This document shows, piece after piece, positions 24,516 through 32,906 of a DNA stretch of 36,693 nt (position 1 is the stretch's first letter; each line of letters begins with the position of its first letter). A program made the translations under genes and the position numbers. Source of the DNA: Candidatus Sumerlaeota bacterium (GTDB taxonomy: Bacteria; Sumerlaeota; Sumerlaeia; JADFCW01); contig JADFCW010000025.1 in NCBI GenBank assembly GCA_017161705.1, forward strand, positions 1-36,693, written 5' to 3'. The notes below the pieces were generated by a model. The model saw only the letters and a program-made list of their open reading frames with translations, made no database searches and had not been told where the DNA came from.

Positions 24516-24965
24516 CTAAGCGCCGGGCTTGAATTCGGCCAGCTCGCGATATTCCGAATCGAGCACGCCAGCCTCGAGCCCTTTCCCGGTTGTCTTGCGC
24601 AGATAGTGATCGATCGCGCGGCGCAACGCCTGCTCGGCCAGCACCGAGCAATGCACCTTGGCTTCTGGCAATCCGCCCAAGGCCTCGACGACCGATTGAT
24701 TCGTCACCGCCAGGGCCTCTTCGATCGTCTTGCCTTTGATCATCTCGGTCGCCATCGAGGATGAGGCAATGGCAGCGCAGCAGCCAAAGGTCAAAAACTT
24801 TATATCAACAATCCGACCGTCAACGACCTTGATGGTGATTTTCATCAGATCGCCGCACAGTGGACTGCCCACCTGTCCCACGCCGTCGGCGTTGGGAATT
24901 TCGCCCACGTTCCGCGGGTTCATGAAGTGGTCCATCACAATCCGGCTGTAAGGGTTTCCGACCAT
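24516..24965 (-). CDS. iscU: IscU/NifU-like iron-sulfur cluster scaffold
   Basis: The 149-residue protein begins NPYSRIVMDHFMNPRNVGEI and carries all three cluster-binding cysteines: Cys37 (SPLCGD), Cys62 (TFGC) and Cys106 (KVHCSVLAEQAL). It would assemble [2Fe-2S] or [4Fe-4S] clusters for transfer to apoproteins. The usual GCGAAIASSS is here GCCAAIASSS, placing an extra Cys63 beside the ligand. A cysteine desulfurase gene is not visible in the window. GGAG lies about seven bases before the ATG. The short C-terminal extension after the last helix lacks a NifU ferredoxin domain. Confidence 0.92.
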   Translation of the reverse strand: MVGNPYSRIVMDHFMNPRNVGEIPNADGVGQVGSPLCGDLMKITIKVVDGRIVDIKFLTFGCCAAIASSSMATEMIKGKTIEEALAVTNQSVVEALGGLPEAKVHCSVLAEQALRRAIDHYLRKTTGKGLEAGVLDSEYRELAEFKPGA

Positions 24966-25164
24966 GACAGTCTCCGCGCTGGTTCGAAACCATAGCGCGC
25001 CCGCGCCGGCCGCTGCAACTGGAAAGAATATGCCGATAAAGCGCGGACTGTGCCCTCAGCGGTCGGCGGAGATGGTTTCGGCCAACAGGGCAGGAAAAAA
25101 CAAATTGCCTTTCTGCGGCGGGGTATGCTAGCGGTAACTCCCGAAAAGGGAGGTGAACGCCACA

Positions 25165-25380
25165 ATGATTGCCAAAATTGCAGGCGTGATTATGGCTGTG
25201 GTCGGCGGCTGGTATGCACACAGCTTTGTGGTCCAATATTTTGAAAGCAGCGGCGGCGCCAGCGAGTATTGGAGCGAACAAGGCACGATTTTTGTCACGA
25301 TTCTTTTGACGATTGTGGGCGCCGCCGTTAGCGGTGTGGTTACCTATTACATTTTGAATTTCTTCCGGCGGTTTGATTGA
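25165..25380 (+). CDS. Small two-helix membrane protein
   Basis: The 71-residue protein has hydrophobic segments at about residues 3-20 and 40-64, joined by a polar Gly/Ser loop (YFESSGGASEYWSEQ), and a basic end (FFRRFD). The ATG at 25165 has GGGAGG eleven bases upstream; an in-frame GTG at 25153 overlaps that site. Family and role are unknown. It stands alone on the plus strand between oppositely oriented genes. Confidence 0.65.
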   Translation: MIAKIAGVIMAVVGGWYAHSFVVQYFESSGGASEYWSEQGTIFVTILLTIVGAAVSGVVTYYILNFFRRFD

Positions 25381-25394
25381 TTGTCGCTGCGAGA

Positions 25395-25439
25395 GGCTCG
25401 GCGAAAAATAAGATCTGTGGAGTTCCTATCTGCCGAGCC
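25395..25439. terminator. Hairpin between convergent genes
   Basis: GGCTCGGC (25395-25402) and GCCGAGCC (25432-25439) are perfect complements; an inner AGAT/ATCT pair extends the structure. It lies between the small membrane protein gene and the convergent SDR gene and probably helps form both 3' ends. Neither strand has a T run. Confidence 0.5.
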
Positions 25440-25440
25440 C

Positions 25441-26217
25441 CTACAATCGCCGCAGGTGGAACCCGCCATCCACGTTGATGACCTCGCCGGTCGAATAGGG
25501 CAGAGAACCTTCCGCGATGGCCGCTGCGGCGCGGGCAATGTCCTCAGGTTCGCCCCACCGACGGATCGGCAGCAAGCCTTCGGCAATGAGTTTGTCATAT
25601 TTTTCGCGCACCGCCGCTGTCATGTCGGTGCGAATAATGCCGGGTCGGATTTCATAGACGCCGATGCCGAATTCCGCGAGACGGTCGGCATAGAGTTTGG
25701 TCATCATGCTGACGCCGGCTTTTGAGACGCAGTATTCGCCGCGCGCGGGCGAGGACGTGTAGGAAGAGATCGAGGCGATATTAATAATGCGCGGATGATA
25801 GTCGGACTGAGTTTGTTTGATTTCCACCATCCAGCGCGCGATCAGCTGGGTCAGAAAATAGGGCCCTTTCAGATTGACGGCGAGGACTTCATCGAAGCTC
25901 TCCTCGGTCGCTTCGAGCAAGTCGAGCCGTTTGCGCGGCGCAATGCCGGCATTGTTGACCAGGAGATCGAGCCGGCCAAAGCGGGCGCGAACCTGCTCGA
26001 CAAGAGCGGCGCGGTCGGCGCGTTGGCTGATATCAGCCCGCACATAATAGGCGTCGCCGGGCAGGCCGGCAAACTCTGCCAGCGACGCTGCAGCCGCGTC
26101 GGGCGGAATGATGTCGTTGAGGGCCACATCGAATCTCCGACGGGCCAGCTCCAGGGCGATGGCTTTGCCGATCCCTCGGGCCGACCCTGTGACCAACGCA
26201 GTTCGCCTGGATGACAT
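25441..26217 (-). CDS. Short-chain dehydrogenase/reductase (FabG-like)
   Basis: The 258-residue protein is a classical SDR. It has the cofactor loop TGSARGIG (residues 10-17), NNAGIAP, catalytic Tyr162 and Lys166 (YCVSK) and the preceding Ser in NIASISS. The C-terminal [13 protein letters not shown] is of the FabG type. It would catalyse NAD(P)-dependent oxidation or reduction of an alcohol, ketone, sugar or 3-oxoacyl substrate; the family is too broad to name one. GGGAGG lies six bases upstream of the ATG. The BMC-H shell gene lies upstream on the same strand, so a microcompartment-linked aldehyde or sugar oxidoreductase role is a possibility only. Confidence 0.92.
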   Translation of the reverse strand: MSSRRTALVTGSARGIGKAIALELARRRFDVALNDIIPPDAAAASLAEFAGLPGDAYYVRADISQRADRAALVEQVRARFGRLDLLVNNAGIAPRKRLDLLEATEESFDEVLAVNLKGPYFLTQLIARWMVEIKQTQSDYHPRIINIASISSYTSSPARGEYCVSKAGVSMMTKLYADRLAEFGIGVYEIRPGIIRTDMTAAVREKYDKLIAEGLLPIRRWGEPEDIARAAAAIAEGSLPYSTGEVINVDGGFHLRRL

Positions 26218-26380
26218 ATCGCGCCTCCCTTTCTAAAATCAGGACGCGGCCGCTCCGGAATTTTCCGCTGCAAGGAGGGCGACCGGTTCTCGTAACTCCC
26301 AATTTTCCCGTCGGTCTCCTTGCATGGATTGCCGACCCATGAGCGGCCGCGTGTGCTGGACGTTGACCGAAACGCCGGCT

Positions 26381-26671
26381 CTACTTCTTGGGATTGGGCA
26401 ACGAAATCCCGAAGGGTTCTTCGAGCATTTCGTGGGGACTGGGGATCACGTGAACGGAAACGAGTTCGCCGATTTTTCGGGCTGCCGCAGCGCCGGCATC
26501 GGTGGCCGCTTTGCACGCCGCGACATCGCCGCGCACCAGCGCCGTGACATACCCGCCGCCGATCTGCTTGTAGCCGACCAGCTGCACATTCGCCGCCTTG
26601 ACCATGGCATCCGCCGCCTCAATCAAGGCAATCAATCCGCGTGTTTCGATCATTCCCAACGCAACTCTCAT
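26381..26671 (-). CDS. Bacterial microcompartment shell hexamer protein (BMC-H)
   Basis: The 96-residue protein is a single Pfam00936-type domain. Its start [20 protein letters not shown], pore region [20 protein letters not shown] and end [18 protein letters not shown] closely follow PduA/EutM/CcmK-type shell proteins. Such proteins tile into hexagonal sheets around enzyme cores. The pore loop reads GGG rather than the more common GSG. GGAGG lies six bases before the ATG at 26671; the frame extends upstream without homology. No pentameric vertex protein, trimeric shell protein or signature core enzyme occurs within 10 kb on either side. Confidence 0.95.
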   Translation of the reverse strand: MRVALGMIETRGLIALIEAADAMVKAANVQLVGYKQIGGGYVTALVRGDVAACKAATDAGAAAARKIGELVSVHVIPSPHEMLEEPFGISLPNPKK

Positions 26672-26865
26672 CGTTGTCCTCCAAGAGGAAATATCAAAAT
26701 TCGACGACCAGAGTTTCAGAGACTGGTTTTCGGATTTCAAGCTTCAAATTATGCGTTTTTTTGCAAACATCTCGTGGTACTTAGGCGTTCCGTTCTTCTT
26801 GATTTTGACATGTCGGAGCCGGAAAGAATACCTGTCGCACAAACGATCTGCGGGGGTTTTCAGGA

Positions 26866-28077
26866 ATGATGAGCACATGCGGCCGCCACTGCAGCCCTTC
26901 GGCTCCGCGTCCGCTTCGAGTCCTTTCGATCTGGCACGGTGCCGTGCGCGCGCTCAATCGCGAGCGCTACGATGCGCTGGCTGAGAGCGGCGATTTGGAA
27001 CTGACCGTCCTCGCCCCGAAGCGCTGGTCGGCAGCGATGCCTCGCCCGCTCGACCTCGAACCGGGCGGAAATCAGCGCTATCGGCTGATCGCGGCGTCGG
27101 CATGGCTGCGCCGCCATGCCGCGTTTCATTTCTATCCGCGCCTGATTTCGATCCTCGCGCAAATCCGACCGGATATTCTAGACCTTTACGAAGAACCTTA
27201 CACCTTCATCGCGTGGGCCGCCGCGTGGTGGCGCAACCAGTTCGCGCCCGGAACACGCCTGGTCTTCACGGCCTGTCAGAACATCGCCAAGCGCTATCCG
27301 CCGCCCTTTCGCCAGATGGAACGCTACGTGCTGCAATCGGCAGACGCGGCCATGGCGCTCAACCGCGAGGCCGTCGGCGTTTTCCGGGCCAAAGGCTACG
27401 ACGGCCCGTTCGAGGTGGTGCCGACCGGCATTGATCCAGCGCGGCTGCGCCGCGTGGACGCCGGCGACCTCCGGCGCCGTCTCGGTCTGACGCGCCCGAC
27501 GGTCGGCTATCTCGGACGCCTGGTGGAAGAGAAAGGCGTGGCCGTCCTGCTCGACGCCGTTGCGGTTGCCAACGACGGCAGTTTTCAACTGCTGATTGTC
27601 GGCGACGGGCCGGAAAAGACAGCGCTCCTACGCCGCGCCGAAGACCTTCGCATCGCCGAACACATCGTGTGGGCCGATAGCATCGGTTCGGAATCCGTCG
27701 TGCGGTATCTCAGCGCGATGGACGTGCTCGTTCTTCCATCGCTGACCCGTCCGCACTGGAAAGAGCAGCTGGGCCGGGTTCTCATCGAGGCGATGGCCTG
27801 CCAGACCGCTGTTGTCGGGTCAAATTCCGGCGCGATTCCCGAGGTTGTCGGGGATGCCGGTTTGATCTTTCCGGAGGGCAACGCGCGTGAGTTGCGTGCG
27901 GCGCTCGACCGTCTTGTGAGCAATGCGGCGTTGCGCCGCGACTTGGCTGTGCGCGGCCGCCGTCGCGCCGAAGCCGAGTTCAACTGGGCAACAATCGCCG
28001 AGCGCATCCGCGCCGTCTGGACAGCGGCTCGCCAACGCCCGCCGCTCGAACTCCGCCGCCGCGGAGAATCACTTTAG
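26866..28077 (+). CDS. GT4-family glycosyltransferase
   Basis: The 403-residue protein has a GT-B fold. The N-terminal domain has LRVLSIWHGAVRALN and DILDLYEEPYTFIAW, and the C-terminal domain has VGYLGRLVEEKGVAVLLDA, LLIVGDGPEK and ADSIGSESVVRYLSAMDVLVLP. The EX7E-type box (EQLGRVLIEAMACQTAVVGS) marks retaining GT4 enzymes. A sugar is moved from a nucleotide donor, probably in surface polysaccharide assembly. It lacks the N-terminal features I would expect of BshA, so a bacillithiol role is not favoured. A TTGACA at 26805-26810 lies upstream with only a weak -10 match. Two 115-bp repeats follow its stop. Confidence 0.9.
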   Translation: MMSTCGRHCSPSAPRPLRVLSIWHGAVRALNRERYDALAESGDLELTVLAPKRWSAAMPRPLDLEPGGNQRYRLIAASAWLRRHAAFHFYPRLISILAQIRPDILDLYEEPYTFIAWAAAWWRNQFAPGTRLVFTACQNIAKRYPPPFRQMERYVLQSADAAMALNREAVGVFRAKGYDGPFEVVPTGIDPARLRRVDAGDLRRRLGLTRPTVGYLGRLVEEKGVAVLLDAVAVANDGSFQLLIVGDGPEKTALLRRAEDLRIAEHIVWADSIGSESVVRYLSAMDVLVLPSLTRPHWKEQLGRVLIEAMACQTAVVGSNSGAIPEVVGDAGLIFPEGNARELRAALDRLVSNAALRRDLAVRGRRRAEAEFNWATIAERIRAVWTAARQRPPLELRRRGESL

Positions 28078-28105
28078 TCGGTTTCCAGGAAGAGAGCGTT
28101 TCTTT

Positions 28106-28220
28106 TTTGGACTGCGGTAGCCATGCTACCGCTTTGCTTTAGTCACAGATCTTCCCACCAAACGTGGCCATGAGCGCCACGGACCAGAACAAAGCGGCAG
28201 CATGGCTGCCGCAGTCCAAA
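28106..28220 (+). repeat. 115-bp inverted-repeat element, copy 2
   Basis: The 31-bp termini are at 28106-28136 and 28190-28220, with a 53-bp core at 28137-28189. The left terminus has GCGGTAGC...GCTACCGC and the right GCGGCAGC...GCTGCCGC, as in copy 1. The left flank (AGGAAGAGAGCGTTTCTTTT) is shared with the other copies. It lies 28 bases after the GT4 stop and could serve as its transcript end. Confidence 0.92.
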
Positions 28221-28316
28221 GCTTAGTTATGAACGCGGAACGGACGGGCCGCCCTGCCGCCAGAACGGCCGAAACCCGGTTTCTAGGAAGAGTTTCTGGG
28301 AAGAGAGCTGTTCTTT

Positions 28317-28431
28317 TTTGGACTGCGGTAGCCATGCTGCCGCTTTGCTTTAGTCGCAGATCTTCCCACCAAACGTGGCCGTGAGCGCCGCGGACCAGAA
28401 CAAAGCGGCAGCATGGCTGCCGCAGTCCAAA
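28317..28431 (+). repeat. 115-bp inverted-repeat element, copy 3
   Basis: The termini are at 28317-28347 and 28401-28431 around a 53-bp core (28348-28400) nearly identical to copy 2. It has the same orientation as copy 2, 96 bases beyond its right end. Just upstream, TTTC.RGGAAGAG occurs twice, suggesting a local duplication of the left flank. Confidence 0.92.
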
Positions 28432-28483
28432 GCTGGGCGATGGAGGGAGATATGCTCAAAGTCGTCGTAGTGCGTTTTTGGCC

Positions 28484-28510
28484 TTGACGTGGCTGCAAAG
28501 TTTTTATAAG
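28484..28510 (+). promoter_or_regulatory. Candidate promoter for the coiled-coil secreted protein gene
   Basis: TTGACG (28484-28489) is followed after 15 bases by TATAAG (28505-28510) within a local AT-rich island (28498-28521) that stands out from the GC-rich surroundings. It would give a leader of about 160 bases. Confidence 0.4.
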
Positions 28511-28674
28511 TATAAATTAATCGCTGCGTAGTCTCGCCGTGATTGTTTCTTCTTTTGGTCCACCGAACACGCACTTTTTGCACTGCCGCTTTCAACCCGG
28601 GGATAGGTTTCATCGGCCATTGCCGTGCATCGAGAGTGGTCGCGGCGGCCGCACATTCAATAGGGGAGGGTTTC

Positions 28675-30105
28675 ATGTTTAGCCCAAAATCAACCCGCCG
28701 AGTAAGTGCTCCAGTCCTTGTGCTGGCGGTCATTGCGCTGGCGCTCGGTTCGTTCGCCGCGGCTTTGGACGTCGGCGGTGCGCTCGATCGCGCAAAGCGA
28801 ACCGCCCAGCAGGCCAAAGACGCCGCGGAATCGGCTGCGCGTGTCGGCGCCGCGATTGCGGTTCCGTCGGGCGCCGCTACGTATCTGCGGCAGATCGATC
28901 AGAAACTCGAAAAAATGGACCGCATGATGGGCGAGGATGCCGCCCGCTATGACAAGGACTATCGCGTGAAGGAATCCGAGGCGTTGCTGAAAGGCGCCAG
29001 GGACGACCTCGCCACCATCGAAAATCGCTATGGTGCAAAGATGGGCAAGGATCATCCCGAACTGGTTTCACGCCGCGACCGGATCGCCGCAGCCGAGAAG
29101 AAACTCGAAACGTTCAAAGGCACCATGGGCGCCGCTATTCAGAAGGAAAAGGACGCGCGCGAGGCCAGGAGCAAAGAGGAAGAGGCGGCGTACGCTGCTC
29201 AGAAGGAAAGGCAAGCCCGGGAGGCTGCCGAACGCGAGGCCGAGGCAATGCGGCCGCAGGCCGAACCCGCTGCCGCCGGAAAAGTCCTCTTCTCCAGGTC
29301 GCCCATTGATCCGGCCAAGCCCGCCAATCTCACCGCCAGCTTCAAGGCCGGCGACACCATCTATGGCCTGATTCAGGCCGACAAGACCTGGCGCGAACTC
29401 TACAACGCCCAGGGCAAATCGGAAGTCGGCATCATGATCGTCATGGCCATCGGCAAAAATGAGACGTATCAATACATCACCTTGAAAAACGCCAAATACA
29501 TTGACACCAACCAGCTGGTGCTTGACATTGCACCGGCGCCCGACAAGATGACAGCCTATAAGGACCCGGAGATCGTGTTTGGCGAAGGCAAAGGCAATCG
29601 CAAGATCGGCCCGATCGCGTTCACCTATGAGCTGGCGCAGTTGCCGGCCGGCAAACACACCGTCCAGTTCTATGTCCGCGACTTCGGCAAGCGGCATGCC
29701 GCGGGCCAGCTGGAAATCGAGGGCGCCGACTTTAAATTCTACGCCGACCTCCACGAAAAGGTCAAAGCCCTTGCCGACGCTTCGGCCATCATGCCGCCCG
29801 TCGGCATGGTCAACAAGGCGCTCGAGGCCGAAATGCTCGCGTTGCTCAAAAATGCCGGCTGGCCGCCCGTTCTGCGTCTGGTGATCCGCGACAAAGACTG
29901 GTGGCTCAACCGCGTGGCCGGCGGCAACAGCCCGGTCAGCAGCCGCCACATCAACGCTGCCGTGGCCGCAAAAGGACCGGACGGCAAGTGCTATTATCGA
30001 ATGGTGGTTTTCGAGCAACCGATGACGCTGGCCGGCTGGGGCAAGCTCGAAATCACGCGGCAGGGCGATCCGAAGCCGATTGCCGAAGAAAACATCTATA
30101 AATAA
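28675..30105 (+). CDS. Secreted coiled-coil protein of unknown function
   Basis: The 476-residue protein has a signal peptide (VLVLAVIALALGSFAAALD). A long alpha-helical coiled coil (about residues 35-205) includes RSKEEEAAYAAQKERQAREA. From about 205 to 385 it appears to be a beta-rich domain with FKAGDTIYGLIQADKTWREL and LPAGKHTVQFYVRDFG. A globular tail contains WWLNRVAGGNSPVSSRHINA and VFEQPMTLAGWGKLEITRQG. I recognise no family; a periplasmic or outer-surface protein is inferred. GGGGAGGG lies four bases before the ATG at 28675; the frame is open further upstream but without a ribosome site. Confidence 0.82.
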   Translation: MFSPKSTRRVSAPVLVLAVIALALGSFAAALDVGGALDRAKRTAQQAKDAAESAARVGAAIAVPSGAATYLRQIDQKLEKMDRMMGEDAARYDKDYRVKESEALLKGARDDLATIENRYGAKMGKDHPELVSRRDRIAAAEKKLETFKGTMGAAIQKEKDAREARSKEEEAAYAAQKERQAREAAEREAEAMRPQAEPAAAGKVLFSRSPIDPAKPANLTASFKAGDTIYGLIQADKTWRELYNAQGKSEVGIMIVMAIGKNETYQYITLKNAKYIDTNQLVLDIAPAPDKMTAYKDPEIVFGEGKGNRKIGPIAFTYELAQLPAGKHTVQFYVRDFGKRHAAGQLEIEGADFKFYADLHEKVKALADASAIMPPVGMVNKALEAEMLALLKNAGWPPVLRLVIRDKDWWLNRVAGGNSPVSSRHINAAVAAKGPDGKCYYRMVVFEQPMTLAGWGKLEITRQGDPKPIAEENIYK

Positions 30106-30316
30106 AGAAACGGCCGCCCCTCGAATTGTACTGCCCCGCCAGTTGGGGTAGGGGAGCACCGCGGGTGTTGTGAAGTCGCTTTGCGAACCTGTCGGCGCGC
30201 CCCTAGGATAGTCGCTTTTCCGGACGGCGAGGGGCCAGAAAATCCCCTCTGAAGCGCGAACTACGGCGATCGCGGGTGACGCTCAAACGGATTTGCCGAC
30301 AGGCCAGCTTGGGGCT
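30106..30316. other. Convergent intergenic region
   Basis: No gene is seen. A weak GC hairpin (CCCC/GGGG near 30133-30150) may end the coiled-coil gene transcript. Confidence 0.35.
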
Positions 30317-30583
30317 CTATCCGAAATTGTAATGCTTGCGGACCTTCCTGGCCACGATCCACGTGCACGAGAGACCTTTGGGAAAGACAACCAGGTCGCC
30401 GGCACCGAAGTGGACGCTCCCTTCCGGGGTTTTTACTGTTACATCGCCTTCGAGAATATAGCAGGTTTCGCGATCGTCGTAATACCAGTCGAAGGTCGAA
30501 GGCTCGCACGTCCAAATCGGCCAGCTGCTGACGCCAAGCGAGTCGAGTTCTTCTTGCGTGGGTTTGCGGATGAGAATGTCCAT
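30317..30583 (-). CDS. Small single-domain cupin (DUF861/EutQ-like)
   Basis: The 88-residue protein is a minimal cupin: FDWYYDDRETCYILEGDVTV, then HFGAGDLVVFPKGLSCTWIV. This pattern matches DUF861-type cupins such as EutQ and (S)-ureidoglycine aminohydrolase relatives. The two short motifs usually hold a metal, but the His ligands of classic cupins are mostly replaced by Tyr, Asp and Glu. Binding of a small sugar or amino compound is a guess. AAAGGAG lies eight bases before the ATG. It is 22 bases downstream of the GT2 gene on the same strand. Confidence 0.85.
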   Translation of the reverse strand: MDILIRKPTQEELDSLGVSSWPIWTCEPSTFDWYYDDRETCYILEGDVTVKTPEGSVHFGAGDLVVFPKGLSCTWIVARKVRKHYNFG

Positions 30584-30605
30584 GGGTTTGCTCCTTTGGC
30601 TGGGT

Positions 30606-31538
30606 TTATTTTTGAAAAATAGTTCCCCTTTTTATGCGAAGCCTTTTTCTACCATAGAAGTATATGCCCTCGAAATAGTACCGAAGCTGTCGCAGCCGAT
30701 AGCCGCGCGCTTCGGGAACCCGCCGCCACCAGCGATACTCGAAGGGAAGAAATTGGGCGAGCATCTGGCGGAACGAGTAATTGTAAGCGACGAAACGGAT
30801 GCGGTTGCGATAGTAGTAGTGAAAGAACGAAGGGCTGTGCAGCTTGAACGATTGGGATTCGTGATGGTAAACGACGGCGCGCGGAATGTAGAGGATGCGG
30901 TATCCGGCGCGCCGCGCCCGCCAACAAAAGTCCACTTCCTCAAAATATCCGGGCCAGTAGTCTTCGTTGAAACCGCTCAGGTGTTCGAGAACATCGCGCC
31001 GGACGGCGATCGCGCAGCCGGATGCATAGTCAATTTCGCAGACGGAGTCATACTGGCCCGTGTCCGGCTCGTCCTTTCCGCGATGGCCGGTCATGCCGTT
31101 GGGATGAACAATGCCGCCGGCGTGCCAGAGCGTAGGGCGGGCGTCGGGATAGAGAATTTTGCAGCCGCAGACGGCGGCGTCGGGATGGGCCGCGAAAGCC
31201 TCGGCAAGTGCTTGGGCGATGTGGCGGTCCACCGTGGTGTCAGGATTCAGAAACAGAATAAAATCGCCGCCGGAAGCGCGCCAGCCGTCGTTGTAGCCGC
31301 CCGCGCAGCCGCGATTGGCGCCGTTGGGAATAAGAATATGATAAAGGCCGGTGGCGCGGGCGTTCTCGACCGTTTTGTCTGACGAGGCATTGTCCACAAC
31401 GATGACCTCGAGGTCGGGGTATCGCACCGCGGCGATGGATTCGAGGCAGGGGCCGATGAAGGATTCGCTGTTAAAGGTGAGAACAACGATGCTGAACTTA
31501 GGCGCGGGGCTGGGAGAAGAGCTGGGGGACGGCGTCAT
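30606..31538 (-). CDS. GT2-family glycosyltransferase
   Basis: The 310-residue protein has a GT-A fold with FSIVVLTFNSESFIGPCLES, VIVVDNASSDKT and the metal-binding region LFLNPDTTV. Acceptor-side motifs include GFNEDYWPGYFEEVDFCWRA. It resembles rhamnosyltransferases that extend O-antigen or other surface glycans. The Pro/Ser-rich N-terminus (TPSPSSSPSPAP) is unusual. A basic C-terminal tail follows aromatic-rich helices, suggesting membrane association. The ribosome site is weak (GGA). The DHH gene stops about 60 bases upstream on the same strand, so NrnA-like, GT2 and cupin may be one transcript. Confidence 0.92.
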   Translation of the reverse strand: MTPSPSSSPSPAPKFSIVVLTFNSESFIGPCLESIAAVRYPDLEVIVVDNASSDKTVENARATGLYHILIPNGANRGCAGGYNDGWRASGGDFILFLNPDTTVDRHIAQALAEAFAAHPDAAVCGCKILYPDARPTLWHAGGIVHPNGMTGHRGKDEPDTGQYDSVCEIDYASGCAIAVRRDVLEHLSGFNEDYWPGYFEEVDFCWRARRAGYRILYIPRAVVYHHESQSFKLHSPSFFHYYYRNRIRFVAYNYSFRQMLAQFLPFEYRWWRRVPEARGYRLRQLRYYFEGIYFYGRKRLRIKRGTIFQK

Positions 31539-31598
31539 TGTCGGTCCGCAAACTGAAGTTTGAACTACGTGTCTTTTCCATCGGTTCGACTTGAAGGA

Positions 31599-32582
31599 CT
31601 ACCGGCTCTGCATTGTTTCCAGTGCTTGAATATGGCGCCGGACGGCTTCGAGCACGCGCTCCCGGTGCGCTTTATAGTCGCCGGTGAAGCGACAGCCGGC
31701 TGCCGAGCGATGGCCGCCGCCGCCGAGTTCCTTCGCCAGCACATTGGCGTCCACGTGACCGCGCGAGCGAAAGCTGGCCCGGCCCGTTCCGTTGCCCATC
31801 TGGTGAAACAGCACGGCGACCTCGACGCCGCGAATGCCCCGCATCTGGCTGGCCAGCTGCTCGGGCTGGCATTCGGGACCGCCCAGGCGTTCATACATAT
31901 CGAGCGAGATTTCTCCCCAGACCAACCGCCCGTCGCATTCGAAATGGAGGTTGCTGAAGACCTCGCCGGTCATGCGGACGGCGTTGGGATGAACGTTCTC
32001 GTAGTAGTGCTCGGCGATGTCGTGAGCATTGGCGCCGGCGCGCACGAGGGCGGCTGCGGCCTCGAACGTGCGAGCAGAGGTCTTGCTGTAACGAAAGCAA
32101 CCGCTGTCGGTAAGAATGGCCAGATACAGACATGCGGCCGTTTCCGGGTCGAGCGCCCCGTCGGCGCCGTCCAGCAGCAGGAAGAGCATTTCGCCGACGG
32201 CCGACGCGTCCACGTCCACCCAGTTGATCGCGCCGAAGTCGGTGTTGCCGGCGTGATGATCAATGTTGATGACAAGCCCTTGGGGGCGAACACCGGGAAG
32301 AATGCGCGCAAGCGAGCCCGTGTCGAGACAAAACGTAACGTCGGCGTCAAACCCCTCGGGCGGGCGGGACAGGATCTGATCGTAACCGGGAAGAAACGTG
32401 TAGTTCGCGATCGTGGGGCCGCCTGCGACGACCGCGGCGGTCTTCCCGCGCCGCCGCAGCCAGTGAAACAAGCCCAGTTCCGACCCGATGCAGTCGCCGT
32501 CGAGGTCTTCGTGGCCGCAGATCAGGAAAACCTTGCGGGTGTGAAGAATATGCCGGATCTTCTGGATAACGGGCAAACTCAT
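31599..32582 (-). CDS. nrnA: DHH-family nanoRNase/pAp phosphatase, NrnA-like
   Basis: The 327-residue protein has the DHH domain with HEDLDGDCIGS (His24, Asp28, Asp30) and IDHHAGN (Asp108-His110) as manganese ligands, then a DHHA1 domain ending GGGGHRSAAG. NrnA enzymes degrade very short RNAs and 3'-phosphoadenosine 5'-phosphate. Length and layout match the family. GAGGG lies about seven bases before the ATG. A functional link with the nearby pnp and rpsO genes in RNA turnover is plausible, but they lie across a repeat-rich spacer. Confidence 0.93.
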   Translation of the reverse strand: MSLPVIQKIRHILHTRKVFLICGHEDLDGDCIGSELGLFHWLRRRGKTAAVVAGGPTIANYTFLPGYDQILSRPPEGFDADVTFCLDTGSLARILPGVRPQGLVINIDHHAGNTDFGAINWVDVDASAVGEMLFLLLDGADGALDPETAACLYLAILTDSGCFRYSKTSARTFEAAAALVRAGANAHDIAEHYYENVHPNAVRMTGEVFSNLHFECDGRLVWGEISLDMYERLGGPECQPEQLASQMRGIRGVEVAVLFHQMGNGTGRASFRSRGHVDANVLAKELGGGGHRSAAGCRFTGDYKAHRERVLEAVRRHIQALETMQSR

Positions 32583-32854
32583 GAGGATACCCTCTCGCCC
32601 GATGGATTGACTGTTGGACTAGCGGCTCTCAAGTCAAATTCGATGGAATTCCAGTTCACACTCTTCCCTGCATAGGCCCATTACCTGGCTGCAGCGACAA
32701 AATAATGTCTATATTGCGGAACGAATGGCCTTTGCTATGCTGCCCCGAAGTGTCTTCGCTTTAGGGCGAAGTCCTGGATGCGGCATAGATCTTTTCGTCG
32801 AAAGAGTTAGCCGAAATGCATCCACCTTTGTGAAGCATTCCATGTTTGTCACTA

Positions 32855-32890
32855 TAAGGCCGCGTTCGGCGGTAAGGCCGCGTTCGGCGG
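32855..32890 (+). repeat. 18-bp perfect tandem duplication
   Basis: TAAGGCCGCGTTCGGCGG occurs at 32855-32872 and again immediately at 32873-32890, in the spacer between the NrnA-like and pnp genes and next to a copy of the palindromic repeat. Confidence 0.9.
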
Positions 32891-32906
32891 TCGAAGGTTG
32901 TTGGGG

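Noticed and set aside
26866-28077. BshA (bacillithiol first step)
   Set aside because: GT4 fold is shared, but the N-terminus and length features of BshA are not seen and the gene is 17 kb from bshC.
28106-28431. CRISPR array
   Set aside because: The repeats are two 115-bp elements with terminal inverted repeats, not many short direct repeats with unique spacers, and no cas gene is present.
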